DNA from: Rhodobacter sp.
GTDB lineage: Bacteria > Pseudomonadota > Alphaproteobacteria > Rhodobacterales > Rhodobacteraceae
DNA: 50,073 nucleotides
NCBI GenBank assembly: GCA_020250175.1
Contig: JADCEN010000062.1
Coordinates: 1-50,073 of the forward strand
Reading direction: 5' to 3'
Shown here one piece after another: positions 1 to 8,979 of the stretch. The notes beneath the pieces were generated by a model that was not told where the DNA came from, made no database searches, and worked only from the letters and a program-made list of their open reading frames with translations. The stretch's first letter is position 1. Every line of letters begins with the position of its first letter. The position numbers and the translations under genes are program-made.

Positions 1-10
1 ATCCCGCCAG

Positions 11-42
11 CCCGCAGGGACGGTGGCCACCGTCCCTGCGGG
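11..42. repeat. Perfect 32-bp palindrome
   Basis: The arm CCCGCAGGGACGGTGG (11-26) is followed at once by its exact reverse complement (27-42), so there is no spacer. There is no T-run on either side, so it is not a canonical intrinsic terminator. It could be a cruciform-forming repeat, a transcript 3'-end stabiliser or part of a dispersed palindromic family. Confidence 0.8.
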
Positions 43-84
43 CCAACCCCATCAAACGACAGGGCCTGCGAAAATCATAGAGAC

Positions 85-114
85 AAGCGCCCGCCCCGCC
101 CCCGGCGGGCGCTT
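85..114 (+). terminator. Probable terminator hairpin
   Basis: AAGCGCCCGCC (85-95) pairs perfectly with GGCGGGCGCTT (104-114) across an 8-nt loop, giving an 11-bp stem, followed by TCTC. Because the stem ends in AA/TT it could act in both directions. It most likely ends a transcript entering from the left of the window. Confidence 0.55.
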
Positions 115-377
115 CTCGCCCGCCGGGCCGGGTGCTGGCCTGCGTTGCGCTTGGACCTGCCGGTCTGTAGGGCACCGTCGCGTGCGGGCGGGGAAACGCG
201 GTGCGTTTCCTGTTCTCGCCCGAAGCGGCGGTGGAAGGCCAGCCCCCGCTGCCTTGGCAGCGGCCATGTCCCCGGACCGGGAAGCTCTTTTCGGCGGGCA
301 AGCGGCCGGGGTGCCGCTTCAGCACCCCGCCTGCTCCGACCGCCGCCTTTCCTGCCAAAAGAACCAGACAGCGGCAG

Positions 378-402
378 GAAAAGGGCCGCCTTGTCAGGCG
401 GC
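378..402 (-). terminator. tldD intrinsic terminator overlapping the stop codon
   Basis: On the minus strand GCCGCC (402-397) and GGCGGC (390-385) form a 6-bp stem with the tldD stop codon inside the 6-nt loop, followed by CC and four T. This is a compact rho-independent terminator that uses the last codons of the gene as its 5' arm. Confidence 0.6.
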
Positions 403-1815
403 AGAGCCACCCACGGTCAGGCCGCTGATGTGAAGCGTCGGCTGGCCCACGCCGACCGGCACCCATTGGCCCGCCTTGCCGCAGTTGCCGATGCCGGGGT
501 CCAGCGCCAGGTCATTGCCGATGGCGCGCACATGGCGCAGCGCGGTGGGGCCGTCGCCGATCAGCGTCGCCCCCTTGACCGGCGCGCCGACCTTGCCGTT
601 CTGCACCCGGTAGGCTTCGGTGCAGCTGAACACGAACTTGCCGTTGGTGATATCCACCTGACCGCCACCGAAGCCCACGGCATAGATGCCGTCCTTCAGG
701 TCCGCCAGGATCTCTGCCGGGTCGGCGCTGCCGGCCAGCATGTAGGTGTTGGTCATGCGCGGCATCGGGATATGGGCAAAGCTTTGGCGGCGGCCGTTCC
801 CGGTCGGGGCCACGCCCATCAGGCGCGCATTCTGGCGGTCCTGCATGTAGCCCACAAGAATGCCGTCCTCGATCAGCACGTTGCGGCCCGATGGCGTGCC
901 TTCGTCATCGACGCTGATCGTCCCGCGCCGGTCGGGCAGGGTACCGTCATCCAGCACCGTCACGCCGGGGGCCGCCACGCGGCTGCCCAGCAGCCCGGCG
1001 AAGGCCGAGGTCTTCTTGCGGTTGAAATCGCCTTCCAGCCCGTGGCCGATGGCCTCGTGCAGCAGGATGCCGGGCCAGCCCGGCCCAAGGACCACATCCA
1101 TGGTACCCGCCGGGGCCGCGACAGCCTCCAGATTGACCAGCGCGATGCGCAGGGCTTCGCGGGCCAGGCCCTGCCAGTGGTCCCGCTCCATCAGACGGGC
1201 CAGGCCGAACCGTCCACCCCCGCCGGTGCCGCCGCTTTCCCGGCGGCCGTTCGATTCCACGATGACCGAGATGTTCAGGCGGCACATCGGCCGCACATCC
1301 GACAGGCGCAGGCCTTCGGGGCGCAGAATCTCCACCTCCTGCAGACCGGCGGCAAGGGTGGCTGACACCTGCACCACGCGGGAATCCAGCGCGCGGGCAT
1401 AGGCATCGATCTCGCGCAGCATGTCGATCTTCACCGCAAAGGCCGCGTCCGTCATCGGATCGGCATCGCCGTACAGCCGCAGGTTGGTGCCTGCGGGGGG
1501 CGCGGCCAGGGTGCCGCCGCCACTGCCCACGGCCAGACGCGCGGTTTCCGCCGCCCGGCGCAGCGCCCGTTCGGAAATTTCGGTGGCATGGGCATAGCCT
1601 GCCACCTCGCCCTTCACGGCGCGCAGACCGAAGCCTTCCGAGGCATCGTAGCTTGCCGTCTTGATCCGGCCATCGTCCAGAACCAGCGACTCAGAGCGGC
1701 TGCGCTCCAGGAATAATTCGCCATCTTCGGCACCAAGGGTTGCCGCCCGCAGGACCGACAGCGCCGCCGCCTCGTCCAGACGGGTTTCAAAGGGGCGGAA
1801 AGGGGCATCTGTCAT
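394..1815 (-). CDS. tldD: Metalloprotease TldD
   Basis: TldD works with TldE/PmbA as a zinc metalloprotease that trims unfolded peptides; in enterobacteria the pair matures microcin B17 and degrades the CcdA antitoxin. The 473-residue product is the family's normal length. The HExxxH zinc motif is visible at about residues 253-258 (HEAIGH), within the conserved glycine-rich segment typical of TldD. The frame stays open for 68 more codons upstream, but the ATG at 1815 gives a protein starting MTDAPF with normal family length. It is divergent from coxB across a 166-bp gap, an arrangement common in Rhodobacterales. No tldE homologue is in the window. Identification is firm; the native substrate is unknown. 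Confidence 0.95.
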   Translation of the reverse strand: MTDAPFRPFETRLDEAAALSVLRAATLGAEDGELFLERSRSESLVLDDGRIKTASYDASEGFGLRAVKGEVAGYAHATEISERALRRAAETARLAVGSGGGTLAAPPAGTNLRLYGDADPMTDAAFAVKIDMLREIDAYARALDSRVVQVSATLAAGLQEVEILRPEGLRLSDVRPMCRLNISVIVESNGRRESGGTGGGGRFGLARLMERDHWQGLAREALRIALVNLEAVAAPAGTMDVVLGPGWPGILLHEAIGHGLEGDFNRKKTSAFAGLLGSRVAAPGVTVLDDGTLPDRRGTISVDDEGTPSGRNVLIEDGILVGYMQDRQNARLMGVAPTGNGRRQSFAHIPMPRMTNTYMLAGSADPAEILADLKDGIYAVGFGGGQVDITNGKFVFSCTEAYRVQNGKVGAPVKGATLIGDGPTALRHVRAIGNDLALDPGIGNCGKAGQWVPVGVGQPTLHISGLTVGGSAA

Positions 1816-1981
1816 GGCTTGTCCTTGTTCCGGATCAGCGGCGTCTCTTTGCCGCAATCGTTTTGCTTGTCGATCTGCCCCTAATATGGTTTCAGGGGGT
1901 CGCGAAACAACGGGATTCCGGCCAGGACGAAGCCGGGACCGCCAGCGGCCCGAAAGGGCCGTGCCAGAACAGGAATTGAAG

Positions 1982-2923
1982 ATGCGACTTACCTCTCGTT
2001 CGGGCCTTGTGGCCGGCATTGCGGCAAGCGTTGCAGCCCAGGCTGCGCAGGCGCAGGACAGGCTTGAAATTGTCGGACGCCCGGTGAACGGCGAGACGGG
2101 ATTTCAGTTCGCCGCAACCGAACTGGCGCGTGACCTGCAGAACCTGGATTTCATGTTGCTGGTGATCATCGGGTGTATCACCATCTTCGTGACCGTTCTG
2201 CTGGCAATCGCCATCCTGCGGTTCAACCGCCGGGCCAATCCCAACCCGGCAAGCTTTACCCACAACTCGCCGGTTGAAGTGGCCTGGACGGTCATCCCGA
2301 TTTTGATCCTTGTGTTCATCGGGGCCTATTCGCTGCCGGTCCTGTTCAAGCAGCAGGAAATACCGGTGGGTGACGTCACCATCAAGGTCACCGGCTACCA
2401 GTGGTACTGGGGCTATGAATATGTGGACGAAGGCGTTGAATTTGCAAGTTTCCTTGTCGACGGATCGACCAAGGTGGATTCGCTTGGCGACGATCAGCCA
2501 ATGGGTCAGCCGCAAATCCTGGACGATATTGCGGTGATGAAGCTGGAGGCGCTGGGCTATACGCGCGACGATTTCCTGCTGGCAACCGACACGGCGGTCG
2601 TCGTGCCGGTGGACAAGACCATCGTGATGCAGGTGACCGGATCGGACGTGATCCATTCCTGGACGATCCCGGCCTTCGGCGTGAAGCAGGATGCCATTCC
2701 CGGCCGCATCGGACAGCTGTGGTTCAAGGCCGAGCGTGAGGGCATCTATTTCGGACAATGTTCGGAACTGTGCGGCAAGAGCCATGCCTACATGCCGATC
2801 ACCGTCAAGGTCGTGTCCGAGGCCGCCTATGCGCAATGGCTGGAATCGGCAAAGGCCGGCAATCCGCAGCTGTCGTCGCTGGCGGTTCCAGCTGCCGGAC
2901 TGGAAGTGGCTTCGGCAGACTGA
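1982..2923 (+). CDS. coxB: Cytochrome c oxidase subunit II (aa3-type)
   Basis: This is subunit II of the aa3 cytochrome c oxidase, which takes electrons from cytochrome c through its binuclear CuA centre. The 313-residue product starts with a Sec-type signal peptide (about residues 1-25, ending AQAAQAQ), has two membrane helices (about 58-80 and 102-122), the aromatic WYWGYEY patch (141-147) and all CuA ligands: H225, C260, E262, C264, H268 and M271. The ATG at 1982 follows an AGGA-containing ribosome-binding site; the open frame extends upstream only into the tldD promoter side. It opens the cluster coxB-ctaB-small ORF-ctaG-coxC-surf1. Subunit I (coxA) is not in the window, as is usual for these bacteria. 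Confidence 0.97.
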   Translation: MRLTSRSGLVAGIAASVAAQAAQAQDRLEIVGRPVNGETGFQFAATELARDLQNLDFMLLVIIGCITIFVTVLLAIAILRFNRRANPNPASFTHNSPVEVAWTVIPILILVFIGAYSLPVLFKQQEIPVGDVTIKVTGYQWYWGYEYVDEGVEFASFLVDGSTKVDSLGDDQPMGQPQILDDIAVMKLEALGYTRDDFLLATDTAVVVPVDKTIVMQVTGSDVIHSWTIPAFGVKQDAIPGRIGQLWFKAEREGIYFGQCSELCGKSHAYMPITVKVVSEAAYAQWLESAKAGNPQLSSLAVPAAGLEVASAD

Positions 2924-2969
2924 CCTCGGCGGCAGGCCGCAGGTCAGGCCCTGCGTCCGGGAGAGAATG

Positions 2970-3914
2970 ATGAGCGACATCCAGGCCCTTGAACAGACCA
3001 TCTCGCAGCCCGGCGAGGCCGGATTTGGCGACTATGTGGCGCTGCTCAAGCCGCGCGTCATGTCGCTTGTCGTCTTCACGGCGCTGGTCGGCCTGTTGGT
3101 TGCGCCGGTTCCGGTGCATCCGGTGGTGGCGCTTGCCTCGATCCTGTTCATTGCGCTGGGGGCGGGGGCCTCGGGTGCGCTGAACATGTGGTGGGATGCC
3201 GACATCGACGCGGTGATGCGCCGCACGTCCCGGCGTCCGGTGCCTGCGGGCATCGTTGCCGGGGGCGAGGCGCTGGGCCTTGGCCTGGCGCTGTCGGGCA
3301 TCGCCGTGGTGATGCTGGGACTGGCGTCGAACCTGCTGGCGGCGGGTCTGCTGGCCTTCACGATCTTTTTTTATGCCGTGGTCTATTCGATGTGGCTGAA
3401 ACGCCTGACACCGCAGAACATCGTGATCGGCGGGGCCGCCGGGGCATTTCCGCCGATGATCGGCTGGGCGGTGGCGACGGGCGGCGTGTCGATTGAAAGC
3501 GCGCTGATGTTTGCGCTGATCTTCATGTGGACCCCGCCGCACTTCTGGGCGCTGGCCCTGTTCATGAAGGATGACTATTCCAGGGCCGGGGTTCCGATGC
3601 TGACGGTCACACATGGCCGGAAGGCGACCCGGGCGCATGTGCTGGCGTATACCATCCTTCTGGTTCCGGTTGCGCTGGGGGCGGCCTTCACCTCGATCGG
3701 CGGGCCAGTGTATCTGGCAGTTTCGGCGGCGCTGAACGCGGCTTTCCTCTATGGGGCATGGCGTATCTGGCAGCGGGACGAGGTTCAGGCCGAGGCGGAC
3801 GGCTACCGGGTGGAAAAGCAGCTGTTCCGATTTTCGCTGTATTATCTGTTCCTGCATTTCGGGGCCTTCCTTCTGGAGGCGGCCCTGCGCAGCTTCGGCC
3901 TGGGGGGATGGTGA
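2970..3914 (+). CDS. ctaB: Protoheme IX farnesyltransferase (heme O synthase)
   Basis: CtaB/CyoE transfers a farnesyl group to heme b to make heme O, the precursor of the heme A needed by the aa3 oxidase. The product is a multi-helix UbiA-type prenyltransferase of 314 residues with the first Asp-rich motif N72-x3-D76-x3-D80 followed by RRTSRRP, and a second cluster FMKDDYSRAG. Two ATGs lie side by side (2967, 2970); GGGAGAGA at 2959-2966 sits 6 nt from the second counting from its GGAG core, so 2970 is preferred. Its stop shares a base with the next start (TGATG), pointing to translational coupling. Heme A synthase (ctaA) is not in the window. Confidence 0.95.
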   Translation: MSDIQALEQTISQPGEAGFGDYVALLKPRVMSLVVFTALVGLLVAPVPVHPVVALASILFIALGAGASGALNMWWDADIDAVMRRTSRRPVPAGIVAGGEALGLGLALSGIAVVMLGLASNLLAAGLLAFTIFFYAVVYSMWLKRLTPQNIVIGGAAGAFPPMIGWAVATGGVSIESALMFALIFMWTPPHFWALALFMKDDYSRAGVPMLTVTHGRKATRAHVLAYTILLVPVALGAAFTSIGGPVYLAVSAALNAAFLYGAWRIWQRDEVQAEADGYRVEKQLFRFSLYYLFLHFGAFLLEAALRSFGLGGW

Positions 3915-4105
3915 TGTCGTTCCGTCCGGATCATGAGATTCACAAGCGCCGTCTGGGGCGCAATGTCGGCCTTGGGCTGACGCTGGTGGCCTTTGCCGCC
4001 GTCATCTTCGGGCTGACGGTTGTGAAGGTTGCCGAAAGCGGGCCGATCCAGGGCTATGACCATGTGGTGCAGCCCGGCCTTGTTCCAAAGGCGGTGACGG
4101 AATGA
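3914..4105 (+). CDS. Small single-span protein of the cox operon
   Basis: This is a 63-residue protein with a charged N-terminus (MSFRPDHEIHKRRLGRN), one membrane helix at about residues 20-40 and a short outer tail. It overlaps ctaB by one base at the start (TGATG) and ctaG by four at the end (ATGA), so it is almost certainly translated. Small single-span proteins in this position are common in alphaproteobacterial oxidase operons (sometimes labelled CoxF-like). Its size resembles small oxidase accessory or assembly factors, but no motif fixes a function. The role in aa3 assembly is inferred from position only. Confidence 0.8.
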   Translation: MSFRPDHEIHKRRLGRNVGLGLTLVAFAAVIFGLTVVKVAESGPIQGYDHVVQPGLVPKAVTE

Positions 4106-4689
4106 GGCTGCTGCCGCGTCTGACCGGCGTGAACCGCACGGCGGCAAAGCTGGCCTGTGTGGCGCTGCTGATGGTGTCGCTGTCCTTTGCGGCGGTGCCC
4201 TTTTACGACTGGTTCTGCCGTGTCACGGGCTATGGCGGCACGACGGGCGTGGCGGAGGCCGAATCGGACGTGATCCTGGACCGCACGATCAAGGTGCGGT
4301 TCGATGCCTCGGTTGAACGCGGCATGCCGTGGGAATTCACCCCGGTCGAGCGCGAGATGACGCTGCGCATCGGCGAGACGGGCCTTGCCTTTTACGAGGC
4401 GTACAACCCTACCGACCGCGTCGTGGCGGGCACCGCCAGCTACAACGTGGCCCCGGATTCCGCCGGTGCCTATTTCGAGAAGATCGCCTGCTTCTGCTTC
4501 GAGATGCAGGTGCTGCAGCCGGGTGAGCGGGTGCAGATGCCGGTCACCTTCTTTGTTGATCCTGCGATCGTCTCGGGCAGGGACAGCCGCTTTGTGAAAG
4601 AAATCACGCTGTCCTACACTTTTTACGAAACCGAACTGCCCGACGAACAGGCGGCCCTTGCCCCCGGCGTTCAGGCCCCGGTAAACTGA
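4102..4689 (+). CDS. ctaG: Cytochrome c oxidase assembly protein CtaG (Cox11-type)
   Basis: This Cox11-family copper chaperone inserts CuB into subunit I of the aa3 oxidase. The 195-residue product has an N-terminal membrane anchor (about residues 15-34), the conserved membrane-proximal cysteine C39, and the copper-binding CFCF motif (C130, C132) in a periplasmic immunoglobulin-like domain. The length fits the family. It starts inside the preceding small gene (ATGA overlap), so it belongs to the same transcript. A 56-bp gap separates it from coxC. Confidence 0.95.
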   Translation: MRLLPRLTGVNRTAAKLACVALLMVSLSFAAVPFYDWFCRVTGYGGTTGVAEAESDVILDRTIKVRFDASVERGMPWEFTPVEREMTLRIGETGLAFYEAYNPTDRVVAGTASYNVAPDSAGAYFEKIACFCFEMQVLQPGERVQMPVTFFVDPAIVSGRDSRFVKEITLSYTFYETELPDEQAALAPGVQAPVN

Positions 4690-4745
4690 CATCAGGCCCG
4701 GCAGCCGTCAGGACCGGGACACGAGAGAATACGAAGGAACGCCGA

Positions 4746-5546
4746 ATGGCCCATGCCAAGAACCACGACTACCATGTCCTGCCGCCATCGGTCTGGCCGT
4801 TCCTCGGCGCGGTCGGGGCCTTCATCATGCTGTTCGGCGCGGTGCTGTGGATGCACGGTTCCGGCCCATGGCTGGGCCTGATCGGGTTCGCGCTGGTCCT
4901 TTATGTGATGTTCGCCTGGTGGAGCGATGTGATCGTGGAAAGCCATGCGGGCGATCACACGCCGGTGGTGGTGATTGGCCTGCGCTATGGCTTTCTGCTG
5001 TTCATCCTGTCCGAGGTGATGTTCTTTTCCGCCTGGTTCTGGTCCTTCTTCAAGCATGCGCTGTACCCGATGGGGCCGCTCAGCCCGCTGGTTGACGGGG
5101 TCTGGCCGCCGGAAGGGATCGAAACCTTCGATCCCTGGCACCTGCCGCTGATCAATACGCTGATCCTGCTGTGGTCGGGTGCTGCAGCGACCTGGGCGCA
5201 CCACGCGCTGGTGCATGAAAACAACCGCAAGGACCTGAAGAACGGTCTGATCCTGGCAATCGCGCTGGGTGTCATCTTCACGATCTTCCAAGCCTATGAA
5301 TACACCCATGCCGGTTTTGGCTTCGCGGGCAATATCTATGGTGCGAATTTCTTCATGGCGACGGGCTTTCACGGCTTTCACGTTATCGTCGGCACCATCT
5401 TTCTGACGGTCTGCCTGTTCCGGGTGATGAAGGGTCATTTCACGCCCGAGCGCCACGTCGGGTTTGAGGCTGCCGCCTGGTACTGGCATTTCGTGGATGT
5501 GGTCTGGCTGTTCCTGTTTGCATCGATCTATATCTGGGGCCGCTGA
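4746..5546 (+). CDS. coxC: Cytochrome c oxidase subunit III
   Basis: Subunit III is a lipid-binding, seven-helix subunit that stabilises the aa3 oxidase and its proton uptake. The 266-residue product starts [18 protein letters not shown] and has the family features: conserved helix III text [14 protein letters not shown], the [11 protein letters not shown] segment and the C-terminal [14 protein letters not shown]. An AAGGAA stretch lies just upstream of the ATG at 4746. It is the fifth gene of the oxidase cluster. Confidence 0.97.
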   Translation: MAHAKNHDYHVLPPSVWPFLGAVGAFIMLFGAVLWMHGSGPWLGLIGFALVLYVMFAWWSDVIVESHAGDHTPVVVIGLRYGFLLFILSEVMFFSAWFWSFFKHALYPMGPLSPLVDGVWPPEGIETFDPWHLPLINTLILLWSGAAATWAHHALVHENNRKDLKNGLILAIALGVIFTIFQAYEYTHAGFGFAGNIYGANFFMATGFHGFHVIVGTIFLTVCLFRVMKGHFTPERHVGFEAAAWYWHFVDVVWLFLFASIYIWGR

Positions 5547-5652
5547 CCGCAGCCCGGTTCGCGGAGCACTGCCCCGCCGCCGCCTGATCCCTGTCCGGGC
5601 AGGCGCGGGCCACGGGGCCGCGCGCCTGCCCAGTGCCGCACAAGGCTGTGCC

Positions 5653-6324
5653 ATGACTCGCCGCATGATCCTGCCCCTGCTTTTCGGCCTTGTCGGCTGT
5701 GCGATCCTTATCGCACTGGGAACCTGGCAGGTGCAGCGGCTGGCCTGGAAGCAGGGCATCCTGGCCGAGATCTCGGCCCGGCTGGCCGACCTCCCGGTGA
5801 GCTTGCCGGCGGTGCCCGACCCGGTGCGTGACAGGTATCTTCCGGTCCGCATTGCGGGCCGTTTTACCGGGCCCGGCATCGACGTTCTGGCCAGCCTGAA
5901 AGGGGTCGGCGCGGGATACCGCGTGATCGCGGCCTTCCAGACGGAGGACGGGCGCAGGATTCTGGTGGACCGGGGGTTTCTGCCCGAGGATCAGCGGTCA
6001 CAGCCACGCATTGCCACTGCCGCGCGATTCTCGGGCACCCTGCACTGGCCGGACGAGGTCGACAGCTTCACCCCGCCGCCCGATGCCGCCCGCGCGATCT
6101 GGTTCGCGCGCGACGTGCCCGCCATGGCGGCCGCACTGCAGACCGAGCCGGTTCTGGTCGTGGCGCGCGAGGCGACGGGCGATGGCATAACACCGTTGCC
6201 TGTCGACACGCAGGGCATTCCAAACAACCACCTGAATTATGCGGTGACGTGGTTTTCCCTTGCGGCGGTCTGGGCGGGGATGACAGGGCTGTTGCTCTGG
6301 CGTATCAGGCAAAGGACGGGCTGA
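5653..6324 (+). CDS. SURF1 family cytochrome oxidase biogenesis protein
   Basis: Surf1 proteins assist heme a insertion into subunit I. The 223-residue product has the diagnostic two-helix architecture: an N-terminal helix (about residues 6-24) followed by the GTWQVQRLAWK signature, a periplasmic domain, and a C-terminal helix after NNHLNYAVTWF. The ATG at 5653 is chosen because it places the first helix at the N-terminus; the frame stays open upstream into coxC. It is the last oxidase assembly gene before thrC, which begins 13 bp later. Confidence 0.93.
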   Translation: MTRRMILPLLFGLVGCAILIALGTWQVQRLAWKQGILAEISARLADLPVSLPAVPDPVRDRYLPVRIAGRFTGPGIDVLASLKGVGAGYRVIAAFQTEDGRRILVDRGFLPEDQRSQPRIATAARFSGTLHWPDEVDSFTPPPDAARAIWFARDVPAMAAALQTEPVLVVAREATGDGITPLPVDTQGIPNNHLNYAVTWFSLAAVWAGMTGLLLWRIRQRTG

Positions 6325-6337
6325 GACGGGGACGGAT

Positions 6338-7723
6338 ATGCACTACATCTCGACCAGGGGTGCCGCACCTGTTCTGCGCTTTGACGAGGCGATGATGACC
6401 GGGCTTGCGCGCGACGGCGGGCTGTATGTGCCCGACGCTGTTCCGGTGTTGCCGCAGGCCGAAATCGCAGGCCTGGCCGGTCTGAGCTACGAGCAGACCG
6501 CCTTTCGCGTGATGCGCCCCTTTCTGGGCGGCACCTTCGGCGATGACGAATTCCGCCGGCTGATCGCCGCTGCCTATGCCGGTTTCGGCCATGCCGCCCG
6601 CGCGCCGCTGGTGCAGCTGGACAGCAATCATTTCCTGCTGGAACTGTTTCATGGCCCGACGCTGGCCTTCAAGGATTTTGCCATGCAGCTGATCGGCCAG
6701 CTGTTCCAGGCGGCGCTGGCGCGGTCGGGCGACCGGGTGACGATCGTGGGTGCAACCAGCGGCGATACCGGATCGGCGGCGATCGAGGCCTTTCGCGGTC
6801 TTGCCAATGTCGATGTCTTCATCCTGTACCCGCATGGCCGCGTGTCCGACGTGCAGCGCCGCCAGATGACGACACCGGTCGAATCCAACGTGCATGCCAT
6901 TGCCATGTCAGGCGATTTTGACGATTGCCAGGCCCGCGTGAAGGACATGTTCAACGATTTCGCCTTCCGCGACGAGGTGCGGCTGGCGGGTGTCAACAGC
7001 ATCAACTGGGCGCGGGTTCTGGCGCAGGTGGTCTATTACTTCTATGCCGCCGTCGCCCTGGGGGCACCTGCGCGTCCTGTCAGCTTCACCGTGCCCACGG
7101 GCAATTTCGGCGACATCTTTGCAGGCTCCATCGCCCGTCAGATGGGCCTGCCGATTGACAGGCTGGTGATTGCCACCAACCAGAACGACATTCTTGACCG
7201 GGCAATGCGCACTGGCGACTATCTGACCCGGGGCGTCCGGCCGTCGATCAGCCCGTCGATGGACATTCAGGTCTCGTCAAACTTCGAGCGCGCCCTGTTC
7301 GATGCCTGTGGCCGCGACGGGTCCGCTGTGACTGCGCTTATGTCGGACCTCAAACGGGGCGGGTTCCACATCAGCCCGGATGCCATGGCCGTCTTGCGCG
7401 CACAATTCGCCTCGGGCCGCTGCAGCGAAGAGGAAACGGCAGAGACGATCCGGCGGACCTTTGCGCAAACCGGGGAAATTCTGTGTCCGCACAGCGCCGT
7501 GGGCGTGAAAGTGGCCGAAGGGCATCTGGGCGCAGTGCCGATGATCACACTGGCCACGGCGCATCCGGCGAAGTTTCCCGACGCGGTAGAGGCCGCGACG
7601 GGCCAGCGCCCGGCACTGCCGCCGCGCCTGGCACACCTGTTCGACCGCCCCGAAAGGGTGACGCGCGCCCCCGATGATCTTGCCGCGCTCGAGGCCCTTA
7701 TCCGCGAAAGGACCGGCCGTTGA
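6338..7723 (+). CDS. thrC: Threonine synthase
   Basis: ThrC converts O-phosphohomoserine to threonine using pyridoxal phosphate. The 461-residue product belongs to the longer bacterial type, with the N-terminal DGGLYVP motif (about residues 26-32), the PLP lysine in LAFKDFAMQ (K112) and the phosphate-binding GATSGDTGSAA loop. It overlaps the next gene by four bases (TTGA), so thrC, the M16 peptidase and the GNAT gene form a tight translational unit. Other threonine genes are not nearby. Confidence 0.96.
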   Translation: MHYISTRGAAPVLRFDEAMMTGLARDGGLYVPDAVPVLPQAEIAGLAGLSYEQTAFRVMRPFLGGTFGDDEFRRLIAAAYAGFGHAARAPLVQLDSNHFLLELFHGPTLAFKDFAMQLIGQLFQAALARSGDRVTIVGATSGDTGSAAIEAFRGLANVDVFILYPHGRVSDVQRRQMTTPVESNVHAIAMSGDFDDCQARVKDMFNDFAFRDEVRLAGVNSINWARVLAQVVYYFYAAVALGAPARPVSFTVPTGNFGDIFAGSIARQMGLPIDRLVIATNQNDILDRAMRTGDYLTRGVRPSISPSMDIQVSSNFERALFDACGRDGSAVTALMSDLKRGGFHISPDAMAVLRAQFASGRCSEEETAETIRRTFAQTGEILCPHSAVGVKVAEGHLGAVPMITLATAHPAKFPDAVEAATGQRPALPPRLAHLFDRPERVTRAPDDLAALEALIRERTGR

Positions 7724-8979
7724 CCCTTCGACTGACAACCCTGCCGAACGGCTTTCGTATCGTGACCGAAGACATGCCGGGGCTGAAAAGCGCCTCGATC
7801 GGGGTCTGGGTGACGGCCGGCGGGCGGCACGAGCGCCCCGAGCAGAACGGGATCGCGCATTTCCTGGAACATATGGCGTTCAAGGGCACCGGGACCCGCA
7901 GCGCGCTGCAGATCGCCGAAGCAATCGAGGATGTGGGCGGCTTTATCAACGCCTATACCAGCCGCGAGATGACCGCCTATTTCGCCCGCGTGTTGCAGGA
8001 TGACGTGTCGCTGGCGCTGGAGGTGATTTCCGACATCGTGCTGAACCCGGTGTTCGACAGCAAGGAAATCGAGGTGGAGCGTCATGTCATCCTGCAGGAA
8101 ATCGGCCAGGCCCTGGACACGCCCGACGATGTGATCTTCGACTGGCTGCAGGAAGCCAGCTATCCCGGCCAGGCCTTTGGCCGTACCATTCTGGGGCCGT
8201 CCGAACGGGTGTCGTCCTTTGGGCGCGAGGACCTGACGCGCTTCGTGGCCCAGCATTACGGGCCGGACCAGATGATCCTGTCCGCCGTGGGCGGGGTGGA
8301 CCATGACCGGATCGTGGCCGAGGCCAGGGCCATCTTTGGCGGGCTGAAGCCGGTCGGGGCAGCGCCGGTCCAGCCCGCCGATTTCCGGGGCGGCGAGCGG
8401 CGCGAAGTGAAGAACCTGGAGCAGGTGCATTTCGCCCTGGCCTTCGAGGCACCGGGATACCGCGCGCCGGATGTCTATACCGCGCAGGTCTATGCCATGG
8501 CCCTGGGGGGTAGCATGTCATCGCGCCTGTTCCAGAAAATCCGCGAAGAGCGCGGCCTGTGCTATTCGATCTTCGCGCAATCGGCGGCCTATGAGGATAC
8601 CGGCCAGATCACGCTTTATGCCGGCACCTCCGAAGAAGAGATCGGCGAGCTGACCCGCCTGACGCTGGAGGAATTGAAGCGGTCTGCCGAAGACATGACC
8701 GAAGTCGAGGTCGCCCGCGCCCGCGCGCAGCTGAAGGCGGGGCTGCTGATGGGGCTGGAAAGCCCGTCAAGCCGCGCCGAGCGCGCGGCCCGGCTGCTGA
8801 CCATCTGGGGCCGCGTGCCCGATCTGGACGAGTCCGTGGCCAGGATCGATGCCGTGTCGCTGGGCGATGTGCGCGGCTATGCGGGCGCGATGACGCAGGC
8901 AAGGTCGGCGTTGGCGCTTTATGGTCCGGTTGCGGGCGCGCCCGGGCTGGAGGCCATCCGCGCGGGGCTGGCCGCCTGA
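7720..8979 (+). CDS. M16 family zinc peptidase (mitochondrial processing peptidase-like)
   Basis: This is a 419-residue single-chain M16B peptidase, related to the beta subunit of mitochondrial processing peptidase. The inverted zinc motif H47-F-L-E50-H51 and the distal glutamate E127 in VILQEIGQ are present, so it should be catalytically active. The start is an unusual TTG at 7720 that overlaps the thrC stop (TTGA); it gives MTLRLTTLPNGFRI, the standard family N-terminus. Its own stop overlaps the next ATG by one base (TGATG). The partner and substrate are unknown. Confidence 0.93.
   Translation: MTLRLTTLPNGFRIVTEDMPGLKSASIGVWVTAGGRHERPEQNGIAHFLEHMAFKGTGTRSALQIAEAIEDVGGFINAYTSREMTAYFARVLQDDVSLALEVISDIVLNPVFDSKEIEVERHVILQEIGQALDTPDDVIFDWLQEASYPGQAFGRTILGPSERVSSFGREDLTRFVAQHYGPDQMILSAVGGVDHDRIVAEARAIFGGLKPVGAAPVQPADFRGGERREVKNLEQVHFALAFEAPGYRAPDVYTAQVYAMALGGSMSSRLFQKIREERGLCYSIFAQSAAYEDTGQITLYAGTSEEEIGELTRLTLEELKRSAEDMTEVEVARARAQLKAGLLMGLESPSSRAERAARLLTIWGRVPDLDESVARIDAVSLGDVRGYAGAMTQARSALALYGPVAGAPGLEAIRAGLAA

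Larger units (their letters stand above)
1..393. other. Hairpin-rich intergenic region
   Basis: No convincing gene is seen here; open frames on both strands have low-complexity Pro/Arg/Ala-rich translations and overlap each other. The stretch contains several GC-rich inverted repeats: a perfect 32-bp palindrome (11-42), a terminator-like stem (85-114), a stem at about 247-264 and the tldD terminator at the right end. It probably separates the end of a gene lying left of the window from the end of tldD. Confidence 0.6.

Noticed and set aside
145-1365. Long plus-strand frame of 406 codons opposite tldD
   Set aside because: It is the antisense of tldD in GC-rich DNA; the translation is His/Arg/Ala/Gln-rich without motifs, while tldD on the other strand has the HEAIGH site and family length.
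1860-1890. Possible promoter with TAATAT near 1882 before coxB
   Set aside because: No -35 box at an acceptable spacing was found.
1892-3001. 369-codon minus-strand frame opposite coxB
   Set aside because: Shadow of coxB; no motif and poor composition, whereas coxB has all CuA ligands.
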